Both the position numbers and the translations under genes were made by a program. Positions 23,617 to 32,070 of a DNA stretch of 64,000 bases are shown one piece after another; within the stretch, counting starts at the first letter, position 1, and every line of letters begins with the position of its first letter. The notes below the pieces were generated by a model that was not told the DNA's origin, made no database searches, and saw only the letters and a program-made list of their open reading frames with translations. Location of the stretch: NCBI GenBank assembly GCA_014773175.1, contig VXCM01000911.1, positions 1 to 64,000 on the forward strand, written 5' to 3'. The DNA is from Lucifuga dentata (Eukaryota; Chordata; Actinopteri; Ophidiiformes; Bythitidae).

Positions 23617-23791
23617 TACTGAGCTTATCTGTTTGTGCTGCAGTATCCCAGGGGAGGTGTTCCTGCAATTACAGGACATTGACTACTCCAGGTGGGGTTT
23701 CTGGCAGAACCAGGTGGCCCTGCTGGGAATCATATTTGTCTGCATGTTTCTGGCATATGTGCAGCTACGACGAATCAACCGCTTTAAATGA
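16111..23791 (+). CDS. abcg2: ABCG2-type ABC half-transporter
   Basis: Fifteen coding exons: 16111-16256, 17397-17456, 17566-17683, 18139-18294, 19043-19200, 19925-20076, 20249-20341, 20505-20656, 21004-21155, 22104-22193, 22279-22403, 22978-23132, 23239-23328, 23471-23523, 23644-23791. They total 1848 nt, 615 aa; human ABCG2 has 655. The order is the ABCG one: N-terminal ATPase, then six membrane spans. Visible motifs are Walker [10 protein letters not shown], signature VSGGERKR, Walker [14 protein letters not shown] and the switch region [12 protein letters not shown]. The first coding exon opens behind an acceptor (CTGACAG) at 16044, so an upstream non-coding exon is expected. The family forms homodimers that export xenobiotics, porphyrins and urate across the plasma membrane. 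The last extracellular loop is much shorter than human and has no cysteine, so the loop disulphides of human ABCG2 are absent; it keeps an N-T-T sequon. Teleosts have several abcg2 copies; I cannot say which this is. Confidence 0.93.
16496..16534. repeat. Poly-T tract with N, abcg2 intron 1
   Basis: A long T homopolymer split by a single N at 16515, about 240 bases after the first coding exon. Its length is unreliable because it marks a contig join. Confidence 0.7.
17306..17350. repeat. 21-bp near-perfect intronic hairpin
   Basis: ATACAGTTAGAGACTGATGT plus one T (17306-17326) pairs with 17330-17350 over 21 bases with one mismatch and a three-base loop. It ends 46 bases before the acceptor of abcg2 coding exon 2. 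Confidence 0.75.
17741..17810. repeat. AT-rich palindromic tract
   Basis: Alternating TA/AT words with overlapping self-complementary segments centred on CATATATATATATG, in abcg2 intron 3. It could extrude a cruciform but is most simply an AT microsatellite. Confidence 0.5.
19336..19836. mobile_element. TTAA-flanked MITE, copy A
   Basis: About 500 bases in abcg2 intron 5, with TTAA at both ends followed by inverted ends (AGGACCGTACTGG on the left; AGGACTATACTTTG as the reverse complement of the right). A second, longer copy lies at 24640-25201. Shared internal blocks include GATACACCCACCTTAA, GGACTATATTCCC and ATCTCAAACATGTT. TTAA target sites are typical of piggyBac-related elements, but no transposase is present. 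Confidence 0.7.
20910..20990. repeat. (GT)n next to abcg2 acceptor
   Basis: GT repeat with two ATGC interruptions, ending about 20 bases before the acceptor AAACAG|ATG at 21003/21004. The expected polypyrimidine tract is missing at this acceptor. Confidence 0.85.
21222..21650 (+). mobile_element. Retroposon 3'-end-like repeat in abcg2 intron 9
   Basis: Begins with AGAATAGAATAGAATCTTTA and TTGTCATTGTAAACGTACAA, words I recognise from an abundant teleost non-LTR or SINE tail. It continues with sequence resembling the same family to about 21640. An unmerged 66-base overlap (21290-21355 repeated after the N at 21356) lies inside it. No coding frame is intact. Confidence 0.5.
21653..21767 (+). 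pseudogene. Fragment copy of abcg2 exon 13 with inverted-repeat flanks
   Basis: Bases 21677-21761 match 22996-23080 of the abcg2 exon at 22978-23132 over all 85 positions, with five differences. Three differences are silent in the exon frame; the other two change V to I and L to Q. The fragment lacks the exon's 5' end and donor, so it is not a working exon. Flanks 21653-21675 and 21745-21767 are inverted repeats (23 bases, two mismatches), and the left arm is the reverse complement of the exon's own 3' part plus TCATATGA. It lies between exons 21004-21155 and 22104-22193. Confidence 0.85.
22039..22095. repeat. (CT)n forming an abcg2 polypyrimidine tract
   Basis: A CT dinucleotide run that passes into TTTCTCCCAG, the acceptor of the exon at 22104. 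The microsatellite itself serves as the pyrimidine tract. Confidence 0.85.
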
Positions 23792-23991
23792 CAACTGTCT
23801 GTCTCTATGTATACAGTATATCAGCCATGCATCCTTACCTTATTTAATTAACGCACACTACAAAAGAAATACATAATGTCCTTTTGGAAAAAAAGAAAGC
23901 ACTAGAATGCCTTTGTTTTATAGATGCAATAACATTCCTAATGCAATTATTTAATTATTATCTAAGTTAAAATATTTAATTATGCATGGAA

Positions 23992-24048
<57 letters not shown>

Positions 24049-24049
24049 N

Positions 24050-24094
<45 letters not shown>

Positions 24095-24639
24095 CAAATG
24101 CACACATACACAACACACGCACAAACACACGTTTTGTAACACTTGACTCCCAACTGGATAAGCTGTCATTAAGACACTTGATCAGTGCTTGAGGGAATCT
24201 GGCGCACAGCCAAGCCAACATCTAAGTTCTTGCAAAGCTTCTTACAGTGAGTGAGACATCTGAGAACATAGCATTGTCGTTATTGGTTTCCTTTAAGTAA
24301 ACATCTGATTTACAGAATCTAACTTTTATGGGACCTTTTTAACTATATTTTTAAAAATTTGTACACATTTCACTTTACATACAGCTGTCAATGTAAGATT
24401 GATCAACAGTTCTTGCATAAAACCAATTGGAAAATTACATTTCATTAAAGAAACACTGAAACAGTGGAGAATTTGCCTTTATTTTTGTTGGTGTTATATA
24501 CCCTGTTTGCTACTTTGTTTTATAAAGTATTATAATGATAAATTTGACTTATTAACAGCATCATTATTATTATTATCAACAGCACCTTTTTAACCGCAGG
24601 GTTTTGCAGTTAAACATAGCCTAAGTAAATCAACAAAAC
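23792..24639. other. abcg2 downstream region with compound microsatellite
   Basis: No coding sequence. Probably abcg2 3' UTR at its start; no AATAAA lies close to the stop codon. A compound (CT)n-(AC)n block occupies 23994-24092, split by an N at 24049. The rest is AT-rich unique sequence. Confidence 0.45.
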
Positions 24640-25201
24640 TTAAAGGACCATACCGGCGATAGTGCATGTTTGAGCCCGATATATATACACAACCCACATA
24701 TATGTTATGTTGACAATTTCCAAAACCATAAAACCGTATTTTAGTTTTCCTGTTATCTATTTCAAATATCTTTTTCAGATGATACACCCACCTTAAAATT
24801 CAATGCATCGCTTTCTAACGTGCACGATTGTAGAAGGGACAATTTCTCAGTAAAAGCTATCTTCTCCTTGGACTATATTCCCTGGTGGAGACATACATTA
24901 TCTTCCATGCAGCTCTGTGTTTAATTGGTTAAATAATGTTTCTTTGACAAAAACCTAACAGATTCAGATGTTCAATGTGATGGGTTACATATCTCAAACA
25001 TGTTTCAAGTCTCTGCAAGCTGATTTAAATAGCGTACTTGAATGAACTGAAGCCAATGGCAGTCTGGAAGGTAGGAAAAAAAAAATCTAAAATTTACCAC
25101 TAAAGTAATGTATTTTGAGAAATGGTTGTCAGTAATGTAATGTGTTTGTGGAATACATATATTAGGTTCAAACATGCATGATCGCCAGTATGTTGCTTTA
25201 A
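24640..25201. mobile_element. TTAA-flanked MITE, copy B
   Basis: Second copy of the element at 19336-19836. TTAA occurs at 24640-24643 and 25198-25201. The ends AGGACCATACCGGCGATAG and, as the reverse complement of the right, AGCAACATACTGGCGATCA are inverted repeats, and both continue into GCATGTTTGA. Short open frames in it are not genes. Confidence 0.75.
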
Positions 25202-25908
25202 ACTCCACAACCTCAGACAACCATGAGTATATGTGCAGAGTTAAACAGCAATAAAGTGATTCAGTGATTCAGTGATTCACACCTTCACACCTGTCTTTAC
25301 ACCCCTCTGAAGAGACACAAACAGTACGGTAGAACTTGCCAGCTTGTTTATTACTCTGCTTTTTATTTCTGAAGTCACCCTGACTTCTCTGTTTTAACAA
25401 AGTCAACAGAAAAGTGTTTAATTTCTGAGTCACAATAACAGCACACCATTTTTCATATTACTGTGCCACAAAATTAAAATATTTTATGCAAATAATCCAC
25501 TAAATTGCAATGTTTAAGATTATCTATTGGTAAACAAGTATACTAATATGAGTAGATTTATTGAATGCCTTACGTTATCTGTAAGAACACTGTTTAACTT
25601 ACCCGTTGACTTGGAGAAGACATTATACTGAATGCAGCAGCAACAGGATGCTTCATGAAAATTCTCTGCCAATTTCACAAAAGACATGAGCATTGCCAAA
25701 ATATTTTTGGATAGATATCCATAAAGGGCTAGGCTCTGTAAAATCAGACAGATGTCTTATAATCCTGATGCAGAGAGAAAAGATAAAAGAAACACTAAGT
25801 AATGTGTTACACATGAAATAAGACTATCCTATAGAAACTATTCAACTCAAAAATAGAAGGCAACTATAGTTCATTCCCAGTTTGGAAGAACACCTCTTAA
25901 GCTACCCC
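25202..25908. other. Intergenic region between abcg2 and prr18
   Basis: Contains three direct GTGATTCA units at 25255-25280, and minus-strand AATAAA signals (plus-strand TTTATT at 25347-25352 and 25362-25367) that could end the prr18 transcript about 550 bases after its stop. A plus-strand AATAAA at 25250-25255 could serve a long abcg2 3' UTR. No exon seen. Confidence 0.4.
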
Positions 25909-26748
25909 TCAGAAACTTTTCATACTGCTTGCACTCTTATTCATGTTGTTCCCCACTGCTACCAGTGTGTTTTCCAACCCGCGGAGCCACTCCGTGCATT
26001 TCAGCAACACACACTCATCGACACCATAGTCCTCCTCTTCCTCATACTCTACGTCGTCATACTTGTATTGCTCATTCAGAAGTGATATTTTCACAATTGA
26101 ACTTATGTCTCCTGGTTCAGCATTATTGTTGTTTTTAGTGGTGACCGTGCTGCTTGGTCGCTTGGATTGCATTGCTGGCTGATGCTTTTTAGAGAGATTT
26201 TCCCTCCTGCAATTGGAATCTGTGATGCTGCTGGAAACACCAGCTCCACCTCCAGCATTTCTAGCCACCAAGCGTTGATGTCTTTCGCTACTCCTTTGCT
26301 GCAGCAGCAGAACAGCCTCTGGTGTTAGAGTCAGTGTGAAACATGCCTCCTCCTCCTTTTGTCTGACCCTTGTCTTCATCCCTGGCTTAGTCTTTACAGA
26401 GCTGTCACTCCCTTGATTGTGATGCTGTGTCTTAGATAAGGAATTGGTTGAGCTGGAGGAAGGGAAGCTGCCTGAGAGCATTTGTGATGAGGGCAACAAT
26501 CGGTCCCTTCTCTTCACATGCAGCTCTACCGCTGAGACTGGTTTGGCAACCGGCAGATGATTCCTGGATTGGCTCTTCTTCCCCATCTGCTTAAGATTCC
26601 GTGTCAGTCACTCTTTAACTGAGCTGCCTTTGTCTTCTCTTGGGGCTGTAGTTTTGGCCACAGCAGATGAAGTGCAATTGTCAGATCTCTCTTTTCCATT
26701 CAGTCCTGACACAGAGCGTGCAATGGACACTGGCGGTAGGAATGGCAT
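25909..26748 (-). CDS. prr18: PRR18 (proline-rich protein 18), in-frame TGA near the start
   Basis: The clear frame runs from ATG 26586 to the stop at 25909 (225 aa). Two blocks identify PRR18: FTLTLTPEAVLLLQQRSSER (human CLNLTPEAVLVIQKRH) and the C-terminal ISLLNEQYKYDDVEYEEEED with LLKCTEWLRGLEN (human LKVSLLNERHRYDDVEYEEE and VRKCTEWLRGVES). The middle is low-complexity Ser/Asn-rich here instead of Pro-rich. The same frame stays open upstream to ATG 26748, whose product begins MPFLPP, like human MPFPPM, except for one TGA at 26610-26608 followed by CTG. So the native start may be 26748, with a nonsense change, a base error, readthrough, or an unrecognised short intron; otherwise translation begins at 26586. 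PRR18 is a little-studied vertebrate protein; I do not assign a mechanism. Confidence 0.85.
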
Positions 26749-27257
26749 TTAAGCAACACACAGGATCAGGTAGGATAGCAGTTCAGTTTTGCATCTGAAG
26801 TGCTGGAAGAAAAAAGCAGAAGGTACTAAGGAGGAAGCCAATTTATTGATGCAGACGATGCTCTGATGCATCATCCGCCATGCAGGGTGTGTTGTTGCAG
26901 AAAGTCACCAGTGGTCACCTGCCCATGAACAGCTGACATCCTGAGAATGTCTTATACCTCAGTAGGAGGGTGTGGCATGTTGCAATGTATAGGTATGACC
27001 TACGGGGGGAGGGGGGCTTTGTTTCATCTCACATGGTTGCTACTCAAAGGCTCAAATATCTAAAATAAACCTGAACTTATAATCCTCTGGTGTCAGTGAG
27101 GGCACTTTACTACTCTGTGCACATGCATGCTAATCCACACATGCTGTTATAATCACACCAGAAAATAAATACAGATAATCAATTATCCCATACCACTAAT
27201 CAGGATAAGCGGGTAGGAATGGATCAATAAGGTAGAAACAAGATGGCACAGAAAACA

Positions 27258-27263
27258 TTTATT
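27258..27263 (-). terminator. Poly(A) signal of the LITAF-like gene
   Basis: TTTATT on the plus strand is AATAAA on the minus strand, about 205 bases past the stop codon, a normal distance for a short 3' UTR. Confidence 0.55.
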
Positions 27264-27468
27264 GATATACTTTTTTACAAAACAGGATTAAAATATAGCC
27301 CAAATTCACTGTCCTTTACAAGACAGAAAATGATTCATCTCCTCATATTATGCATTTGAAGATACGAATCTATACATTTGAATCTATCCTGACTAGAAGC
27401 CAGGTATGCATTGTACCAGTTTAATTTTTAGTACTCATTCAGCTCAGGCTCTGTGTGTGTTGTAATCT

Positions 27469-28820
27469 TCAGTAGCAGGTCTTTTTGTGGGTGTGGAGGA
27501 CCCGTCGACAGCGAGGGCAAATATGATAGGCATCCTTGAAATAGCTTACAAAAAATGGAATCAGGCAGCAGCCAAGCACCAACCTGTAAGACACAAATTA
27601 TTGTGAATCTCCATTTTCTGTCTGTTGGATGATTACATTACCAAATACAAGAAGGTAAATTTTAAATCTTTCCTCCTTACCCACATAGTATAAACACAAG
27701 ACACATGAGCCATGTACATGGCCCACTACGGTAGGTGATCTGCGTGGTGACTTGGCTCTGACAAGATGGGCATGTTGTCAGAGCTGGAGAGCGGCGAAAC
27801 TCAGTCTCATAGCTGACAAACTTTGGCCTGGGAGGAGAAGCATACACTAGAGAGGAAGACATGGTAAGGTTAGATAGAATGCTTATTTTAAAAACATAAC
27901 TTTGCAGTCTTACATTTTACCCAATTATAAGTGCAATCAGCATTCTCTTTAGCACATCCTGCTTAATACCATGTGCTTACACGCTTGCAATTTGAAGTAA
28001 TGTCACTTAAAAAAATGTCTGCAAATTGTGAATAAAATGTTTGCTTACAATTCTGGCTATTTGGCTTGCAAACATCTCTGAATAATCCAGGAAAGTTTCA
28101 AATGTTATTCAATCATACATAAACAGCAAAACCCCCTGTCAGTCACCACCCTCTGCAAAGGGTTTGAATTAAATAATAATGAATCCATTGTATTAACAAA
28201 GCAATTAATTTTACAATAAAACAGAGAAAGTCAATCAATCCTCATATTTCAAAAGCTGGAACCAGCACATTTTTACACTAGTAGCAATGGACTATGAACA
28301 AGTCTAAAAATCAACACTTGTCAACTTAAAATTACTGTTTCTGAAAAAAATAGCATTACTGTGTAGAATTGATATATCACGGCAACACAAACAAAAAAAA
28401 AAAAAAANAAAAAAAAAAAAAAAACTGTGATACATATGCATGTTTTACCAACTGAAAATGGAGGCAGAGTCTATCAATGAGCATGTACCTGGTACAGGTG
28501 ACTGGGCTTTGTTAGGGCAGGCAGCTGCAGGAGAAAAGGAGAATGAAGGAGGAAGTGGCGGAGGGCTGAAGGGAGAGTGAATATGGTGGATTCTCACATC
28601 TTGCCCTGCTCGACTTTCATCTAGAAAAATACATCCACATTGATGTTTTTCCACTATAAACTGACAGTTTCAGACACTGAAACCAAACATGAATAATGGG
28701 TTTTCAACTGACCCATCACCAAAGCGTTTCCCTCACAGAGCCATAAAAAGGCATTTTACCTGGTATGAAGCACAGTGAACTTGTAGAGAATGGCTCCTCT
28801 GCCTTTGATAATGATTCCAT
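27469..28820 (-). CDS. LITAF-domain membrane protein
   Basis: Four minus-strand exons: 28820-28760, 28620-28489, 27846-27681 and 27583-27469; 474 nt, 157 aa. Phases join exactly (1, 1, 2). The product starts MESLSKAEEPFS, has a proline-rich N-terminal half (FSPPPLPPSFSFSPAA), then the LITAF domain: CPSC at about residue 92, a hydrophobic stretch CTWLMCLVFILCGLVLGCC that dips into the membrane, and the closing YHICPRCRRVL. The two CxxC knuckles bind one zinc ion in this family, and the domain anchors proteins to the cytosolic face of endosomes and lysosomes. No PPxY or PSAP motif, as in LITAF proper, is seen in the N-terminal part, so it may be a LITAF paralogue; human has LITAF and CDIP1. Exons 1 and 2 rest on splice and phase logic and are less certain than the domain exons. 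Confidence 0.85.
28393..28424. repeat. Poly-A with N, LITAF-like intron 2
   Basis: A-homopolymer split by an N at 28408; a contig join of uncertain length. Confidence 0.7.
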
Positions 28821-29274
28821 TTACTGGGCTAAGTGATGTGTCACAGAAAACATGGAGTGTGATAGTGACTGGAGCCAGCAGCAGTTTATCTGTAGGCCAA
28901 CCAGGTGTGCTGAGTGATACTGATTGAAATCTCATTTGATTGGTTAAAAAAAAAAAAAAAAAAANTAAAAAAAAAAAAAAAAAAGTATTATCCAAAAGTT
29001 GTTGGGGAGAATGATCTTTGAAATGCACAAGCGAGACTTGCAAATATTTAAAAAAATACATCCTTATGAGTCCTACTAAACAATACTTTTGCTGCAGGAA
29101 TAAATTGAGGCCTTACATTTGACATATTGAAATTTAAAAAAAGGTTGGAATGTCATTAAAAAATTGCAACAGGACGACTGGTGTCAGTTGGAGTAATTGC
29201 TTGTGTAAGGTCCTTTCTTTGCAAAGAATGAAAAAATTCTGCCACAGCCAGTGATTGGCAGTGACAGCAAAATA

Positions 29275-30522
29275 CACTGCCCGGCCAAAAAAAAAGTCAC
29301 ACACTCTAATATTTCGTTGGACCGCCTTTAGCTTTGATTACATCATGCATTTGCTGTGGCATTGTTTCGATAAGCTTATGCAATGTCACAACATTTATAT
29401 CTTTCCAGAGTTGCATTAATTTTTCTCCAAGATCTTGTATTGATGATGAGAGAGTCGAACCGCTGTGTAAAGTCTTCTCCAGCACATCCCAAAGATTCTC
29501 AATGGGGTTAAGGTCTGGACTCTGTGGTGGCCAATCCATGTGTGAAAATGATGTCTCATGCTCCCTGAACCACTCTTTCACAATTTGAGCCCGATGAATC
29601 CTCATGGCACTGTCATCTTGGAATATGCCCGTGCCATCAGGGAAGAAAAAATCCATTGATGGTAAAACCTGGTCATTCAGTATATTCAGGTAGTCAGCTG
29701 ACTTCATTTTTTGGGCACATATTGTTGCTGAACCTAGACCTGACCAACTGAAGCAACCCCAGATCATAACACTGCCCCCACAGGCTTGTACGGTAGGCAC
29801 TAGGCATGATGGGTGCATCACTTCATCCACCTCTTTTCTTACCCTGATGTGCCCATCACTCTGGAACAGGGTAAATCTGGACTCATCAGACCACGTGACC
29901 TTTTTCCATTGCTCCAGAGTCCAATCTTTATGCTCCCTAGCAAATTGAAGCCTTTTTTTCTGATTAGCCTCACTGATAAGTGGTTTTCTTAAGGCTACAC
30001 AGCTGTTTAGTCCCAATCCCTTGAGTTCTCTTCACATTGTGCATGTGGAAATGCGCTTATCTTCACTATTAAACATAGACGTGAGTTCTACTGTTGATTT
30101 TTTACGATTTGATTTCACCAAACATTTAAGTGATCTCTGATCACGATTGTTCAAGATTTTTTTTCCGACCACATTTCTTCCTTGAAGATGATGGTTCACC
30201 ACTATCCCAGGCTTTAATAATGCGTTGGACAGTTCTTAACCCAATTTTAGTAGTTTCAGCAATCTCCTTAGTTGTTTTCTTTGCTTGATGCAGACCAATA
30301 ATTTGACCCTTTTGAAACAGAGTAACATCTTTTCCATGACCACAGGATATGTCTTCCGACATGGTTGTTTAAGAAATGAGAAGCTACTCACTGCATCATT
30401 TAGGGTTAAATAAACTTGTTGTCAGCTGAAACATATTAATCACTGCAGTAATTGTACAATGGAAGGCTCTTACATATTTGCTTACTTAAATCCAGGTGGT
30501 GACTTTTTTTTTTTTTTTTTTN
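29275..30522 (-). mobile_element. Tc1/mariner-type transposon, DD38E spacing, right end lost at an N
   Basis: The left end at 29275 follows a TA dinucleotide and reads CACTGCCCGGCCAAAAAAA then GTCAC. The right side shows the complementary GTGACTTTTTTT but then runs into poly-T and an N, so its outer TIR is missing from the assembly. Between them lies a transposase gene on the minus strand (separate entry). A TTTC microsatellite at 30552-30596 follows directly. Confidence 0.88.
29306..30362 (-). pseudogene. Broken Tc1/mariner transposase
   Basis: Two open pieces: ATG 30362 to 30141 (start MSEDISCGHGKDVTLFQKG, the paired-type HTH DNA-binding part with IGLRTVQRIIKAWDSGE) and 30016 to 29306 (catalytic part). 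They are joined by a one-base excess in an A run near 30160, and a TGA in the linker near 30036, so the gene cannot make full-length enzyme. Catalytic residues are visible: D in [11 protein letters not shown] in GIFQDDSAM and E in [11 protein letters not shown]. Thirty-eight residues separate the second D from the E, against 34 in Sleeping Beauty, which places it with the DD38E group (named Intruder) reported from fishes and frogs. The family cuts and pastes at TA sites. Confidence 0.85.
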
Positions 30523-30553
30523 TTTTTTTTTTTTTTTTTATCTTTCTCATTTT

Positions 30554-30596
<43 letters not shown>

Positions 30597-30599
30597 GTG

Positions 30600-30835
30600 A
30601 TCTGTAAACATGCAAACTGAAATCATTACTGTATAACTACAGTAACTACAACTACATGTTGATAAACACTTTTAAAAGTCTAGCTATATCCTGCACCAAG
30701 TTACAGATTAACCAAATCTAAGTTTTCTGCCTCAGGGCCCAGTGTTCCACCAAATTTTATTGAAATCTGTGAAAATGTTTTTGCAATATTCTCCTAACTG
30801 ACAGACAAACTGACTAACAAATAGGCTGTAATTTG
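30600..30835. mobile_element. Dispersed repeat, copy 1 (LINE/SINE 3'-end type)
   Basis: Shares ordered blocks with 32635-32945: AACTACAGTA, ATGTTGATAAAC, CTGCACCAAGT, and TTGAAATCTGTGAAAAT, ending in a run of ACAGACAAACTGACTAACAA type. This layout resembles the 3' end of a teleost non-LTR element. No coding frame. Confidence 0.55.
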
Positions 30836-31130
30836 TATTTATTTAAACATTAAATCACATATGATTTTTTTTTTTTTTTNATTTTTTTTTTTTTTTGATT
30901 ATAACTTACATTAAATTATTTTATGATTTAAACAACTAGTGTTCATTCCTATGGGAGATAAACTTCCGGTTTGTCTCAGCCCAATTTTCGGTGACTTTTT
31001 TCCGCGGTTTGCACTAAATGTTTGAGTTTTATCAGGTAGGTCACTTCGGGCAATTCCAATTTGGCCCACTAAGGGCGCCCTTTGCAGTGGTCGTGGTTTC
31101 TGTGTGAAATGACGACGTGAACGAGTTGAA
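30836..31130. other. AT-rich spacer then arpc1a upstream region
   Basis: Contains a poly-T tract broken by an N at 30880, then increasingly GC-rich sequence leading into the arpc1a promoter. GCGGTTTGCACTAAATGTTT-type sequence near 31003 is unremarkable. No exon seen. Confidence 0.4.
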
Positions 31131-31391
31131 TGTAGCTTGAGTCAGCTAGAGTGATGATGCTAAGCTAGCTGTCAGCCAGTTAACCACGGGTTTTGCTGCC
31201 GAGCTAACAACCGGATGGTCCCGGTCGTATTCTGTTGGCCGTCTTGACATTCCCTCAACATTCCTGGACGAATTCGTGTCGACTGACCAGAGTCCGCGAA
31301 TTCAGGTCCCCTTTTGATCTAACCTTTCCCTGTTAGCATAACTAGCTCGCCGGCTAACGTGAGTGCAACCCAAGAGGAACGGACAGACGAG
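31130..31391 (+). promoter_or_regulatory. arpc1a promoter and non-coding first exon
   Basis: GC-rich, GCTA-rich sequence ending in a good donor, ACGAG|GTAAGT, at 31391. The coding exon has its own acceptor (GATTTAGCAG) at 32040, so the first exon is untranslated. Bases 31273-31299 match 38352-38378 upstream of arpc1b closely. The transcription start is not determined. Confidence 0.5.
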
Positions 31392-32070
31392 GTAAGTTAT
31401 CATGCGGGCTAGCAGAATGTCTGCTAACACCGCAACTATCGTCTGGAGTTACAGCATTATATCCAAGGAATAAATGGTGTGCGATTACAAGAAAGGAGGC
31501 CTTGTGGTGAACGTGCGAATAATAACACGTCAACATATTTCCCCAAATGACCAACCGTTTACCAAACCTAGCTTATATCAGGAAGCTGTAAGCTAGTACC
31601 GTAATTTACTCGTTAGTAACGATCGTAATGATTGTCAACGGAATACTAAGCGTAGCTACCGAAGTCATTGCACAAGTATGGCTACTATGTCAGTTCTAAC
31701 AAGTTCATTACAGTTTGTAACTGAGCTTGATCATTTTTAAGGCATTCAAGAAAGTTGACCGGTTAGCTTGATAACGTTACATTAGCAAACGTTGATGATG
31801 GGTGGTGGAATCAACCGTCAGTTGTTTTGACTGACAAGGTTTAGCTAAGAAAGTTAGCAGACCAAATCTCGGTCGTGATAAAGTTGTTTTGCCAGTTCCC
31901 TCGTGTTGTAACTAATGTGAGAGTTTATAAACGCTACTGAGTGAAGCATTAATGCTGAACGAGGAAAAGTTCATTTCAGCCGTTCACTCATACTGTTAAG
32001 GTTCGTGGCTAAACAAGAATTTTATTGTGTGATTTAGCAGAGTTTCACTTAAGGACCACACCCAGACAAA

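Noticed and set aside
23528..23643. Reading through the donor after exon 23471-23523 to lengthen the abcg2 loop
   Set aside because: The read-through frame hits a stop at once (GTGAGTGATAAG), and the junction AT|TATCCC is in phase without it.
28756..29061. Minus-strand ORF ending LYKFTVLHTR
   Set aside because: Its frame does not join in phase to the next LITAF-like exon. The overlapping frame that starts at 28820 does, so that one was used.
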